A DNA stretch of 64,000 bases. It comes from Talpa occidentalis (taxonomy: Eukaryota > Chordata > Mammalia > Eulipotyphla > Talpidae). The stretch is taken from assembly GCF_014898055.3 (NCBI RefSeq), contig NW_023601322.1, positions 8,203,312-8,267,311 on the forward strand, written 5' to 3'. Positions 36,801-49,700 of this stretch are shown piece by piece (the stretch's first letter is position 1; the number at the start of each line of letters is the position of its first letter). A program made the position numbers and the translations under genes. Under the pieces are notes generated by a model, which saw only the letters and a list, made by a program, of their open reading frames with translations, was not told the DNA's origin and did not search any database.

Positions 36801-37264
36801 AAATGTTTTAAAACTAAGAAGCCGAACAAGATTTCTTAAATAAACTCTAGATTTCACTTGTACCTCACAAGTTTTTCCATTAATGTCAACACAAGTATTT
36901 TTTTAATAGTCAGCAACAATCGGGGATTTCAATTTACAGTGGTAATTTATGAACCATCAGGATAATTCTTGGAAAAATTCTTGCTTATTAATCTGTCACC
37001 ATCCTAAAGATTTTTCTTCATGAGATGATGCGTGTGAAATGAAAGTGGCAGTGGGGCACAGATGCAGGACATGCAAGGATCGAAAGCAAGTGGCTGAACA
37101 ATGAAATTTCTAAAATGTAACTAAAAGTCACATGAAGATAAAATGTTTAGTGGTAAAAATAAAACTTGCCATTCTGTCTAGCTATGCAAATCTAATAAGA
37201 TCTCTAAAGTACAGATTTTCTTGCTAATATTCAAACGAGAAGAGATCCAGGGAACCAACCGGTT

Positions 37265-37270
37265 TTTATT
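37265..37270 (-). terminator. Candidate SERPINB10 polyadenylation signal
   Basis: AATAAA on the minus strand 65 nt beyond the SERPINB10 stop codon. A second AATAAA lies near 36700, so a longer 3'UTR is equally possible. Confidence 0.35.
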
Positions 37271-37334
37271 TTCATTGTGTATTTTCCATCTTATGGTGCC
37301 TTTTTCTACCTTGTTGGTGAGTGAGATGCAGGGA

Positions 37335-37739
37335 TTAGGGAGAGCTGAATCTCCCAAAGAAGAGAATGCTGTCTGTCTTGTTGTGCTTGATGAAAAAGAG
37401 GAACGGGTGGTCTGCATTGAATTCAATGGAGGGGAGTCTAATTCGGAAACCCACCTCGCTTCCAGTGGCAGCTGCAGCCTCGGTACCTTGCTCATTTATT
37501 TCCACAAAAGCCTTGTGGAAAACATTGGACAGATATAGGTTTCTCTCCCCAGACATTCCTGAGAAATCAGCTTTGCCCTGGATAAAGGCATTGCTCATCC
37601 CCATGCTGCTCAGGATAGACTTGAGATCGTAAGTCTCCTCCAGCTTGAACTTGGGCAGGTGCAGCCGGACGTCATATGCCTCCATCATGTCTTCGCTGCT
37701 CCACTCTCTCAGTTTCTCGTAGGTGATGTCCTTCTCCAG
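37335..37739 (-). CDS. SERPINB10: SERPINB10 coding exon 7 (last)
   Basis: 134 codons plus stop, [13 protein letters not shown] to FFGRFSSP, after acceptor ATATCCGCAG. It contains the hinge GTEAAAAT, P1 Arg362 followed by Ile-Arg-Leu-Pro, and [15 protein letters not shown] near the C terminus. Confidence 0.97.
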   Translation of the reverse strand: MEKDITYEKLREWSSEDMMEAYDVRLHLPKFKLEETYDLKSILSSMGMSNAFIQGKADFSGMSGERNLYLSNVFHKAFVEINEQGTEAAAATGSEVGFRIRLPSIEFNADHPFLFFIKHNKTDSILFFGRFSSP

Positions 37740-40700
37740 CTGCGGATATGGAACCGAGAAAGAAGAGTCAGTAACTTCAATGTGGAGTGGCAAATACAGG
37801 TAAGACTTCTAGCACCACGGGGCTGAACTGGGACTACTCCCATGCTAAAGGTGACAAAGCAGACACAGCTCGAAATTCTTTGCACAGTGGAACCCTCCAC
37901 ACTGCTGACCCATCAGAATCTCAGGGATTAAGGGAATTAGACCTTGATTCAAAATGGAAGTACTTCAATAATATGCAAGACATCAGTTATACCAGCAAAT
38001 ATATCAATGTAAATATTCATTAAGACATTGTCTACAGAAAAGCAGACACTCTAGAACAAGTTGTATGTCAAGGCACAAAAAGCATTTGTTTTAAAAACAT
38101 GGGAGACCACATTTTAGAAGTCAGTTTAATGTTTAAACATGTGTATCTAAGTTAGATTAATGCTAGTGATTAAAAACATAAATCTCTAATCAGGTAGGTT
38201 TTGCCAGAAGGAGAAGACTGACTAAAAGGTTTGGGGGTGAGTCCACACAACGCTGAGACTGCCAAAGAACACCTGCTTCTATTGCTCGTATGGCTGATGT
38301 GTGGCTGGGGCAGCCTCACCCCCCAGATGTATCGATCCATGAATTCAGCTTTCTGAGGACGTGCAAACCAGCCTTGCAGAGTTGTATGTAAAGGAGAGAC
38401 ACCTGTGAGCAGGTATGTGGTTCGCCTTCCTCTATGGGAACTAAACAACAGGACAAGACCTTGTATTTCTCCCAGGAGAGGTAAACACCAGAACCATCTT
38501 CACATCACCCAGGCCAATGTGTTTACCTGCTCCAGCCCACCAAAGTCTTCCGGCAGGAGGACGAACAGGCTGAAGTCTTGGTTCTCATAGTAGAGTTGAA
38601 GGCCTGTGGCTTTCGGCTTTTCGATGTGAAACACTTGAAGTTTTTTCTTCATCGACATCATTTGCACAGGTTTGCTTGTAGTCTGTAGAAAATAAGCTGT
38701 GAAATCACTGAGATGTTCCCAAACCTTTCTTTTTCAGCATCACTTCCCATTAGTTGGGGGCGCTGGCAATACCAGCAGTCCTCTGCTAACTACTGAGTAA
38801 GTGACGTGGCCCATGCTTTCTGGGGGCAGGTGTTACACAGGATAACAATATCAATACACAATGTGGGAGTTTCTTTTCTCACACTATTGTGACAACCTCT
38901 GTAATTCACAGCAAGCTGGGTTCCACTAACTACATAAAAGAGATATATACTCTTATGTAAACCACACAGATGTCTTTTATTCAGTTAAGAAACTGAGTAG
39001 GGTGTGTTTCACATGACAGTATTTGAGAAAATATTTTAGAGTCATAGGGCCTCCCTGGTGGCGCAGCGGTTGAGTACCACACTGTGAAGCTGTCCGTGGC
39101 CTCTGCAGCGTGGGTTCGATCCCTAGCAGCCGGCGAGAATCCCACATGATGTGGCAGACCTCTCCTGTCTCACCTGCTGCTCCCCTCAGCAGTGTATTTC
39201 ATCAGTCTGCCTGTTCTGTTCCCCACTCTGTCTCTGGTGAATCCTCTCACCTTCCTGTGCATCTCGCCTGTACCCCAGTTCTTGTATAAATAAATAAATC
39301 ATAAAAAAATATTTTAAAGTCATAAAGCTGAAATACACTAAGAGAATGAAAAGACAAGCAATAGACTAGCAGATAATATTTTCCAAGTACATATCAGGTA
39401 AAGGATTGGCATCCGAAAGTTACAGAGAACTCAAAACTCAACAATAATAAACAACCCTATTTTAAAAATAGGCAAAAGATTTGAACCAACACCTCCCTAA
39501 AAGAAGACAAATAGTCAATGACAGAATTGTCGATCACATGTCATCAGGAAATTACACGTTAAAGCAATGAGGACACCACCTACCTATTATAATAATTATG
39601 AATCCAAAACACTGACCGGGCAAACTGTGGGTGAAGGTTGGAGTTGTCATTGCCTGCCAGTGTGAATGCAAAAGGGACTTGCAGTCTCACTTTGAGAGGC
39701 AGTTCGCAGTTTCTTATCAAGCTAGACACAGTCTTCCCATGTGATCCAGCAACTGCACCCCAGTGAATTTGCCAAAATTAGTTAAAAACTTAAGTCATGA
39801 AAAATCTTGTGCACAAAGGTTTATAACAGTTTTACTCATAATTACCCCAAACTGGAAGCAAGCAAGATGTCCCCATCTCCGGTTAAAGAATAAAAAAACT
39901 GCTACATCCTTACAACAGAAGATTGTTCAGCCATCAATGAAATAAGCCATGGAGTCACCCAAATGGACTTGGGAGAACCCCCAATACAAGAAGCTACTCC
40001 AAAAAGAGGCTATATGCTATGTTATTCCAATTTGTGACATTCTGGAAAAGGCAAAGCTATAGACATAGTAAAAAAAAAATAAAAAACCATGGTTTCTAGG
40101 AGATTGGGTAGGAGGGATGAATAGGTGGAGGCCAGGACCTCCTTAGCATGCTGAGGATGTCAAACCTCACAAAATGTACAGCACAGAGAGTGCAATAGTG
40201 CAATCTATGGACTTTCTTTAATAATAATGCATCAATACTGACCCATGAAGTATTACAGGCATGCCACACTAAAGCAAGATGTTACTAATAGGGGAGAGGC
40301 GGGTGAGCAGAAGTGGTATATGGGAATTATTTATTCTTTCAACTTTGCTGAAAACCCAAAAATGCCCTAAAAGATAAAGTCTATTTTTACTAAAACCAAT
40401 GGTGAAACAAAACCAAATCCCTGTTGCCGATATTGTACGCTCGTTGTTTATCCATTCTAGAGGTCAATCTCAATGCCATGCTGCTGCCAACGTCAACATG
40501 AATGAACCAACCAGTGTCTTCAGGAGTTTTCTGTAAGTGCTTTGAGTTAAGAGCAGACTCTGCCTACTAGGGTTATGAGCGAGAAGGCTGAATGAAGGCA
40601 GTCGCAGCCCCTGGTCTTGTGGGAAAAGTCCATCCTCAGTATATCAGAGAATGAAGGCAACCTCCAGAGAGGAGAGAGACAAACGCAGGGAGGGAACTAA

Positions 40701-43700
40701 GGTTCTGTAGTGATACTCTAGTGACCCTACTGCCAGATTTCCCAGTCCCTCTCAGTTGCATAAGCTAATGCCAGTATAACTTGTTTCATATGGAACTGGG
40801 TTGGAATGTGCTTTCTATCACTTGCAGCTGAGAATTCCTGGTGCGTGTACTAGGCCTGGTATTAGCCTAGTAGATTGTATGTTGGGGCCTTTTCCCCATC
40901 TTTACTCCACAGATTGCAAACTTCCTATTGCAATTTCCACATGACTCTTGCAATAGGTTCCTGGCAGGCAGCTCTGTTTGGATGAGCTGTCCCACCCCGT
41001 GCCTAAGCAGCCTTAATAAATGTTGGTCAATCAACTCCTGTCCTGGGCTCTGGCATGAGACTGTCAGCCGGGCTCTGGCATGAGGAGGTGTTGCGGGTAG
41101 CTGTGTCCTGCCAGTAGGACTGGGAAGCCGAGAAAGTTAAACTTCAGTCGGGGAGGGAATGATGGAGAAATAGTGGTGGAGACTGAGAATGATCCTGACA
41201 ACATTGGAGTCTTTGATTCCATTTTCATCCCCAAACCCAGCCACAGCCCAGTCCTGGAGCTCTGTGGGTGTATCTGTCTCCCTACATGATCTGCTCTTTG
41301 CTGTAGTGGGTTCCAACTTCAAAGACAAGTATGTTGTATCCTAACACACAGAGAAACCTTCAGGAAAGAACTGAGAGTTTATATTTTTATTTCTGTTACT
41401 TATGGAAGGATAAGAGTTTGGCAGCGAGAGTTCTGGTTTAGTAAAAGTAAAAGAAGAACAGAGAAGTGATGAGCTTTGGGTTATGGTTCTGGCGACGGCT
41501 GGCTCAGGTTGGGCTCCAGTCACTCAGCCACACTGTATTGATCACCTGGGCACTGAGTAAATGTGGTTACTGCCTTACCTTCTCTACAGATGTGACAAGG
41601 ACTGAGTGATAAGCTCAATAAATGTAGTCATTTCAGAGAAAAATGATGAAAGAGGAATTTCCAGGTGGGATACAACTGGGAAGCTACAGCTCAGCCATCC
41701 CTGCCCTAGTCAGAGTCACTGGTTATAAGATAGTGTCTCCAGAAAGAAGATGGAATTTAAAATAGAATCTTCACAATGCCATGTAAAATTCCTGATGATT
41801 ATTAACAGGTTCCTACCTTGTTTATTCTGAAAGGTTTTTCTGTAGTGTCTTGGGCTAAGAATGGATATTCCCAGATTCCTTTAAAGTACAGGGCATTCAC
41901 CAGAATCATTCTGGTTGCAGCATCCACAGCATCTTCAGGTAAAAGGTTCTGGATTTTACCTACAAGAGCAAAAGTGCAGGTTTCAGATGGTATAGTTACA
42001 TCCTGGTGATATACAACACTTAGGAAAATGATAATTACGAAATATTGTTTTATGATTACATCTTCTATCCACCAATCATCCAAACCAGGAGTTAGCATTG
42101 ACAGTCTACTATTAACAGATCCTATTTAAATTTCACCTGTAACTCCAATGAAGTCCTTTTTCTGGACCAGAAATCAAAATCTCATGTTACTTTTATTTGT
42201 CATTTCCTCAGTCCCCTTTAATCTGAGATAGTTTCTCATTATCCATCTTTTATAACTTTGACACTTTTGAAAATATCTGTGGTTATCCCTCAAATTCTCA
42301 GTTAAGATTTATCTGATGTTTTCTCAAGATATTCAAGTTGTACATTTTTCTAAAACTACCTCTATATGGATTGGATTGTGTCACCCTAAAAAAGATATAT
42401 TAAGTCCTAACTCTCAGGTCCTATAAATGTGGTCTTATTTGGAAATAGAGTATTTTCAGCATGAGATCATCCATGGCTACAAAAATTAGAGATCAAAAGT
42501 CTGATGAGAAACATATTTACATAAAAAGATAAGCAGAAAACCAACACGAGTAAAAATTAAGATCAACCACATGACAGAGAAGCACCAAACTCAACAAGTG
42601 AAATGAGGAAACAGCACTCAACAGCAAAACAAAGACATAACACAAGTGAGATTTATAAATCTGGAGAGACTTGGTAGAGTTCCACTCCTGAAAAAAAGAA
42701 ATAACCAACAACCATGAAGCTTGAAGAGGAAAAATAATTGCAAAGTAGAAAATACATAATTGTTGAAGTAAAACTTAATTAAATGGCCAGGACAGCAGAG
42801 TGAATACAGCTGGAGCAAGTTCATGAGCTGGTAGAAAATCTGCAGAAGTAAGGCAAGGTCAAAAGGAAGACTAAAATCTGAAAGGTTTTAAACACTGCAT
42901 TTACATTTGGTTTTAAATGGTGATGTCCAAACTTTCCAAGGTACTTAAGAATTGGCTTTACTAGCTTACTAAAATTAATTTACATTAAACTTAATATAGA
43001 TGTATATTGAATATAATTTTTAATTAATTTGATGACTCAACATGGGGAAGTCTTCTGTGTCACTTTAAATATCTTCTTTGTACAAAAGTTTCCTTGTTTA
43101 GAGCTCTGTGTCACTGTTAAACACTCCATCGCTGATAGAGTTGGGGGTGCAAACAGACCCCATTGAGGCTTGAGGTTTGCACAGATTTATCTCAAGTTGG
43201 TTAACAGTCAGTTAATTTTAATAATATTGCATTGTTCTCTCGGTTCATTGGCTTTCAAGAAATTTAGCTGCTTGAGCCCATAATTGTTAGGACATTAAAT
43301 ATAAAATTTATCTTACAAAGTATGTACCAAATCTATCAAAAATACAACTTCAAAGGAACACACAGCAAATTTGACTGCAGTGAAAATTTGTTTTCTTAGA
43401 AGCTAAAGCGCCACCTATTGGCTGGTTCATTGCAAGGCCCTTGGTGTTCAGGAAAGAGGAAGACCTCGCTTCTCCACACTAAGGGTAAATCCTACTGGAC
43501 ACATGTTAATGTGACACTGCAATACCCACTGTGCAAGCATGTGATAGATTCTGAAATTACAAACATGGAGACAGACTCTACGGCCCCCCACTTGTAAGAC
43601 ATTTGTAGTCTATATAGACAAACTGGGACAAAAAAATGGCAACATATGACTGATTCCTTATCAGTGAAACTTGGCTGTGAGCATCATGTATGAGCTGGCA

Positions 43701-46700
43701 GACCCTATGACTGTCTGGGAGAAAGCTTGTTCTAAAGCTTCAGAAAAAGAGCTAAAATTTGTATTTCACAGAAATTTATTGCAGCAACTCTCATGACCAA
43801 CCTTCCCAGTTGCCTAGGACTGAGAGGAAGTTAGGAGATAAAACCATAAAAGTCTCAGATAAATCTGGACAAGCTGTCTCCCTAGCAGGAAGTGTGCCAC
43901 ATAACCCAGTTTGGACCAGTTGAGTTGGCGTGGAATGGAGGTGGGAAACTTCCTTTTAAATCAAAACACTTTCCCTGGGCTTTCTTTTCCCCATTTCCTG
44001 TTGACGTTAAGTGACAATTTCAAGAATCATCTCAGATGCAGAGATGACAGCCATGACTTGAGAGGGGTGGACTTGACCTCCTCGCCTGGACCTTTGGACA
44101 TCCTAGTGGGACAAGACACTGACCTATGTTTGCACTACTCTGGGAGAGAAAGAGCCATTTCTATCTTGGTATTCAGTCACCAAACTTTAGTTCTCTTTGT
44201 TATAGCAGCCTAGCCTGTGCCTGAACTAATATATGTTCTCATCGTCTTGCTTTTTGATTTTCCAATAAAAATAAAGACAGATGTGGGAGAATAGGGTGCA
44301 AGTTCAGCATGAACTTCTAAGCTTAGCCAGCACTTTTGGGTTTGAGGGAAAGTTTGGGCTCACATGTAGGTGGGAGGGAGGTTGGGGGTGAGTGCATCAA
44401 ATATGCAGAACCCTTGCTGACAAGCCCCAGCATTTCCCTCTCCTACTTAGGAGACTTGAGGGAGAAATTAGAAGCCCTCATTTCTTCAGTGGCAAAGCTA
44501 TTCATGCCAGTGTTTCAGGATGGGGGACTGTTCATGGCACCACAACACCACAGAGCCAGGTTAGGGGGGAAGGTCACCCACCATCACCATCACCACACGA
44601 TAACAAGATGCTTCTGGAACTGTCATCAGATCACCTCCCACCTCTTCCTGCTCCCCCCTTAAATTTATGCGAGACAGAAGAAAATACAAGCATGTGAAGT
44701 CTGGGCTCGAACAGGTCATTTTTCTCCCTTGATCCTTTTCCCACCGCGCCCCCCACCCCCTTAACTTCAGAAACTTCACTTCGGTCATCAATGGCTGCTG
44801 GTTTATACACATGATCTTACTTTGAAAAATACTTCAGATCACCTAGAATGTTGAAGTTTTCAGTTTTGTTATTAATTAGTAGCTAGTTTTCTCTGAAAAC
44901 CACAAATGCAGCAGTATTTCTTATATCCTTTATACATTTTCCTGCTTTTTATCAGTGGACTCCTCTTGGGAATTCTGGATATGATTGTTTTCTTGTCTAC
45001 TAGGCAAACTAGTAGGTGGTTTGACATACATGTTAGATAAGACTTGTTGAGAGAGATGTACATTTAAAAATAATAAACATGCATAGGCAGAAATGCGAAT
45101 ATTCCAAATGTATAATAGTTCTATTTAAGAAATATATAAAACGTATGCTAACACGGATTCAAAATCATGAAATGATACTTGGAGAAAGCTTACCCTGGGT
45201 CTGACTCTCAACCCAAGAGTTGATGTCCTTTCTGATTTGGTCAGAATCTTCTACAAAGTTAACAGATTGTGGTTCTGCACCAAAGTATGTTTTCATGTCT
45301 TCTAAATATTTCTGGAAGATACAGGCAAAGTTTACTTTTGTAGAGTTAATCCATATCTCCAAAATAGAAATCAAGTCTATTTAGATTATTTGAAAAAAAA
45401 AAAAAAAAACCAGAGAGACAATTGCAAGCTCCCAACTCATTTCTCTCTTCTCTCTCTCCAATCTCCAACCTTGATCAAAAACTAAACATTTCCCCCTTTA
45501 AACTTAGCTGGGCGCTGACAAGCCACCCAGAACTCTACATGTGGAAGGGAAATCTGCTTCCCACAGTCCCGGAGCTTCCACAGCCCTTCCTACCTGTATC
45601 CACTCCTGGGAAACTGGGCTGCATGAAAAGGGAGAGCCCTCTCAGCATCCACGAGGGACTGGGGTGCTGAGAGGCAGTGGGAGATGTACTTGGCACCGAA
45701 GTGAGGCCATGGACTCTACGTAACCCCAGACCCAGGCAGGGTCACTGAGCAAAGACAAAACAAAACAAAGCAACTCTATACTACTGTGGAAGTTGGTGTG
45801 GAAGCGTGGTCTAAGGTTTCATTGGGCATTCTGAAGGGGAAATCTGGGCCTCCTTCTTCCAGCCCTTGATGGTCTCCCCAGCAGTTGTCCTAAGTGGACC
45901 ATAGCCGAGGTTATGGGGACACAGCCCTTGGGAACATAATTAATTCCCCAGGACAGCTGTGGTGCTCCTGTGGCTTGCTCACGTGTTGCAGGAAATGTGT
46001 GTGTTTATAAAGTGGTGAATCAATTCAGCTTCCAGGCAGCGGAAGGAAGATTGAAGATAGGAATTCAAAGTTCTGTAGAATGTATAATCTAGTCAAAACT
46101 GAAGGCCTCAGGGCACACCAGACACTGTTTGATGATGGGCTCTGATTGACCTCTCTGAGCACATCCAGGGCTTCTGGACATTTTTTAAATGTGTCACTGA
46201 ATATCCCTGTGTCCTCATTCCCAGGTGCCCACCCAGCTCAACAGCTCTGCATCTTTTGAATCAGATAGAATTTGTAAGACTTTCAGTGTTAAAAATGTCT
46301 TTAAGACTTCTTGTGGCTTTTCTGCTTTTAGTAATAACAAAGCCCATTTCCTGACCTCCCAAAATTCCCCACATATGGGCAGGATAGCACTGCTTGACAT
46401 CAACTGTGAAATCACAAGATGGCGTTATCTTGTCTCTTGCTATCTCTCCAGTTTCCTTGCTCTCTGGTTGCTGGGCACCCTCCCCTGCTCTCCTCTGAGA
46501 TGTGCCAAAGGATGTGCTGGGCAGAGGAGTAAATGCTGGCTCTGGTGACCCACTAAGGAAGCCCTTGAGTCTGAGGACAGAGGCAGGGTCTGCACTGGGC
46601 ACTCCACCATCAGAGGAGGGAGAAGCTTGAAGAGCCTTTCCTAACCCCTCTAAGTCATGATGTGAAGGGACTTGTCCAAGCCCAAAGTCAGCGTCACGCT

Positions 46701-49700
46701 TCAGCAGTGTCCGGTCACACCCTGTGGCCAACACCCCCTCTGCTCCTCAGGAATTCCCCTACTGAGCTTCTCTCCAACTGTGGTTCCATGTCCTGTGAAC
46801 ACAGGCTGGCCCGAGGATTACATAAATTCTGTGTGTGCTCGTAGGCGATTGCTGAGGTGAACCCTTTTGTTCTGGATAAGGATCAGATCACTACACCCGA
46901 GTTGAGACCCATTTTCCTTTTCAAGAAGACACTGATTGTCTGGTCTACATGATGATTTACCGGAAGGGGTGACCACATAAAGTTCCCTGTTGTTCCTAGA
47001 GAAATATACAAAGAGGCTATTGATTGGGCTCATGTGACTCATCCTTTTCCCTTAAAATAACACGTTTGCACTCACATTGTGAAATGGGTAACTTTTCTCC
47101 CCGTATATCCCATTGGCTGTTTTAAGTATGTTGGCATTGCTGGAATTGTTGATTTCTGAGATAAGTTTCTGGAAATCAGAGTGTATTTCATCAGCCTTGC
47201 CTGAGCTGAATTCCTTGAAAAGAAAAAGGATTAGTCAAAAAAATGTTGATCAAGAGTTATATATACTTTTTTCAGCAAATATTGACACACACATGTGCTC
47301 TCTCGCTCTCTTTCTCTCTCTCATACACACACACACACACACACACACAACCTGTAGCTAAATGAAATGATTTTGTATATTCTGAGCAAGAACTATACTT
47401 GAGTCAAAGACACATCAAACATCTTCTTTATGTTATGAATGCAAAAAGTTAAGTTACTGAGGGTATTTTTTTCCTTCATGTTTATTTTGCAAAGGCAAAT
47501 ACAACTTTGAAACTGGAGCAGTTTTGAAAGGCAAGAAAAAAAGAGGGAAGCATAAAGGGTAAGAAGATGGCCCTTCCAAAAAGTATTTGTATTTAAAAAA
47601 AAAAGTATTTGTATTTTGAAGTGTTTCCATGATTTTAATGCGTTTCTCAGATAAAGCACCCATTAAAGTTTGCTTAAATCAACCACTAAAATGCATGTAC
47701 TAAATGTGCTTTCTCCTTAATCGCCAGATGGATATTAAAAGTAAGACATACCATTTTCCTTTTCTTTTCACTGTCAGGACCGGTCTTGGTGTCCTGGTCT
47801 CTGCTAAATTGAAGCACCTGTAATTTCAGTAAAAAAAAATCATGAGAGATAAATTGCAGACAGATGATCATCCCAAACATACACCCACTAACACAAGTCA
47901 ATCCTTCCTAAAGCTGCAGAACATGCAATGAGTTACCAAGAGGGCTCCGGTGAGTCAGCTGAGTTAATGCAGTAAGTCAAGAGCTGCTTTTAAATAGATT
48001 GTTAAAAGTCTAATTTAAGTTGTTAGTCTCTTTATTTTAACACTTTTTGTGGGATGTTTACGATGATGTTGGCCATATACTTAGAAACCCGGATATGGGC
48101 AGGATAGCACTGCTTGACATCAACTGTGAAATCACAAGGTGGCGTTATTTTGTTTCTTGCTCTCTCTCCAGTTTCCTTGTTCTCTGGTCTCTGGGCACCC
48201 TCCCCTGCTCTCCTCTCAGATGTGCCAAAGGCTGCACTGGGCAGAGGAGTAAATGCTGGCTCTGGTGACCCACTAAGGAAGCCCTTGAGTCTAAGGATGG
48301 AGGCAGGGTCTGCACTGGGCACTCCACCATCAGAGAAGAGAGAAGCTTATATTTTCCATGTTTCATTTCTGCGTACTGTTGACATGGAAGGAGAGCCAGG
48401 TGTTCAATGGAGAGTGTCATTTGGACAATTGAGGCAAAAGCCACTGTGGCCCCAGTTAGCTGGAAAATCAGGACTGGAGTTATTTTTGCTTGGGAAGTGC
48501 TTCAGCTCTCACTGTCTACCCCGCTTGACATCTGCTGACATGTTCTCTGTGCCCACATGCAAGTTCACAGGAAGGATGTGGGCAGCTCTGTTTCCTGAGT
48601 TATGCAACAGCCAAAAGCAAGATATTAAAGCCATCTCCAGACCCGGGTCTCAGCTCACAATGAGGAGCATGATAGTTTACCAAAGGCCGCCCTGACCATG
48701 GGACAGCCGGGAGCCACTTACCATAAAAAGGGTTTGTAGCCGTTTGTGGAATTACAAACTGAAACCATGAATATTTAAAGAACATTTAATAAAACGAGAG
48801 CAAACAACACCTGGCAGTATTTCTATGAAATGGACCCAAATCAGGAAACTTCTTGAATAAAGTCTGTCACATTCATGGTTAAGTCTTTTCGTCATTAACT
48901 GTTTTTCACTAGTTGTGAATTGGATTTTGTTTTTAACCACAGGATACCTTGTGAATTACAAGAATAAGGGTGATCTCCTAGGTTCAAACCAACAGAACAG
49001 ATATTCTGTCTGTCTGACTCAAAACTACTGAATGGCCCCATTTTCACACTTGGTGTACAGAGTACCCACTTGGGTAGAAATTCTGTCACCTGAACTTACA
49101 TTGGCTGAACAATTTGCTCTTTTCAGTTTTTTAGAGTTTTTTAATTTTTTTTAAAAAAAAGTGTATTTATATAATTACACTTGCACATATATACATGGTT
49201 ATTTTATTGTATATCTTATTTTATTTATCTTATTTTTATTTGTATTTATTACACATACTGCATTTTGGGGATGCTTACAACAAATCAATATTTTCTTATA
49301 CAATAATATTATTTTGCTCTTTTTATGCTCTGATGGATTCTTCAAATTTATTCAGAGACTGAACAAAAAAAGAGCCCCAAAATGCACAGGAAACAGAATT
49401 CACTTGATGTTTCTTGTGTCTTCAAGAATATCCCCTGAGAGGTGAAGGAAACTCTATGGGTACTACACCTGAGGCAGTGGGGGGAAGCAAATACTGTTTA
49501 AAAATGAACATTGATGTAAAAAAAATTAAAAAATTAATATATTTAAAAATGAATATCCTCTGAGAGAGATGCTGACTGCTTTTATTATTTAAAATTTGAG
49601 TCATTAACTTCTTGAAATTTTTTAATAATCAAAATAAAGTTATTTTTTGTGTGGAACCAAACTCGACAAGTTAATTATCTCTCCATTTGACTGTGCCAGA

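Larger units (their letters stand above)
30661..37260. other. Intergenic DNA between SERPINB10 and SERPINB8
   Basis: Holds a solo LTR, a SINE, an L2 piece and one relic serpin exon, all listed separately. In human this interval contains HMSD, a serpin-derived gene. I searched by eye for further serpin exons (start exon, INxWV exon, GRFSSP exon) on the minus strand and found none. At 30.66-32.4 kb and 34.4-37.2 kb I see nothing beyond AT-rich unique DNA and old repeat traces. Confidence 0.6.

Noticed and set aside
46261..46734. 157-codon minus-strand frame, with a partner at 48032-48322 of similar sequence
   Set aside because: Both frames simply read through the 256-bp direct repeats; the likeness comes from the DNA repeat, not from a gene family.
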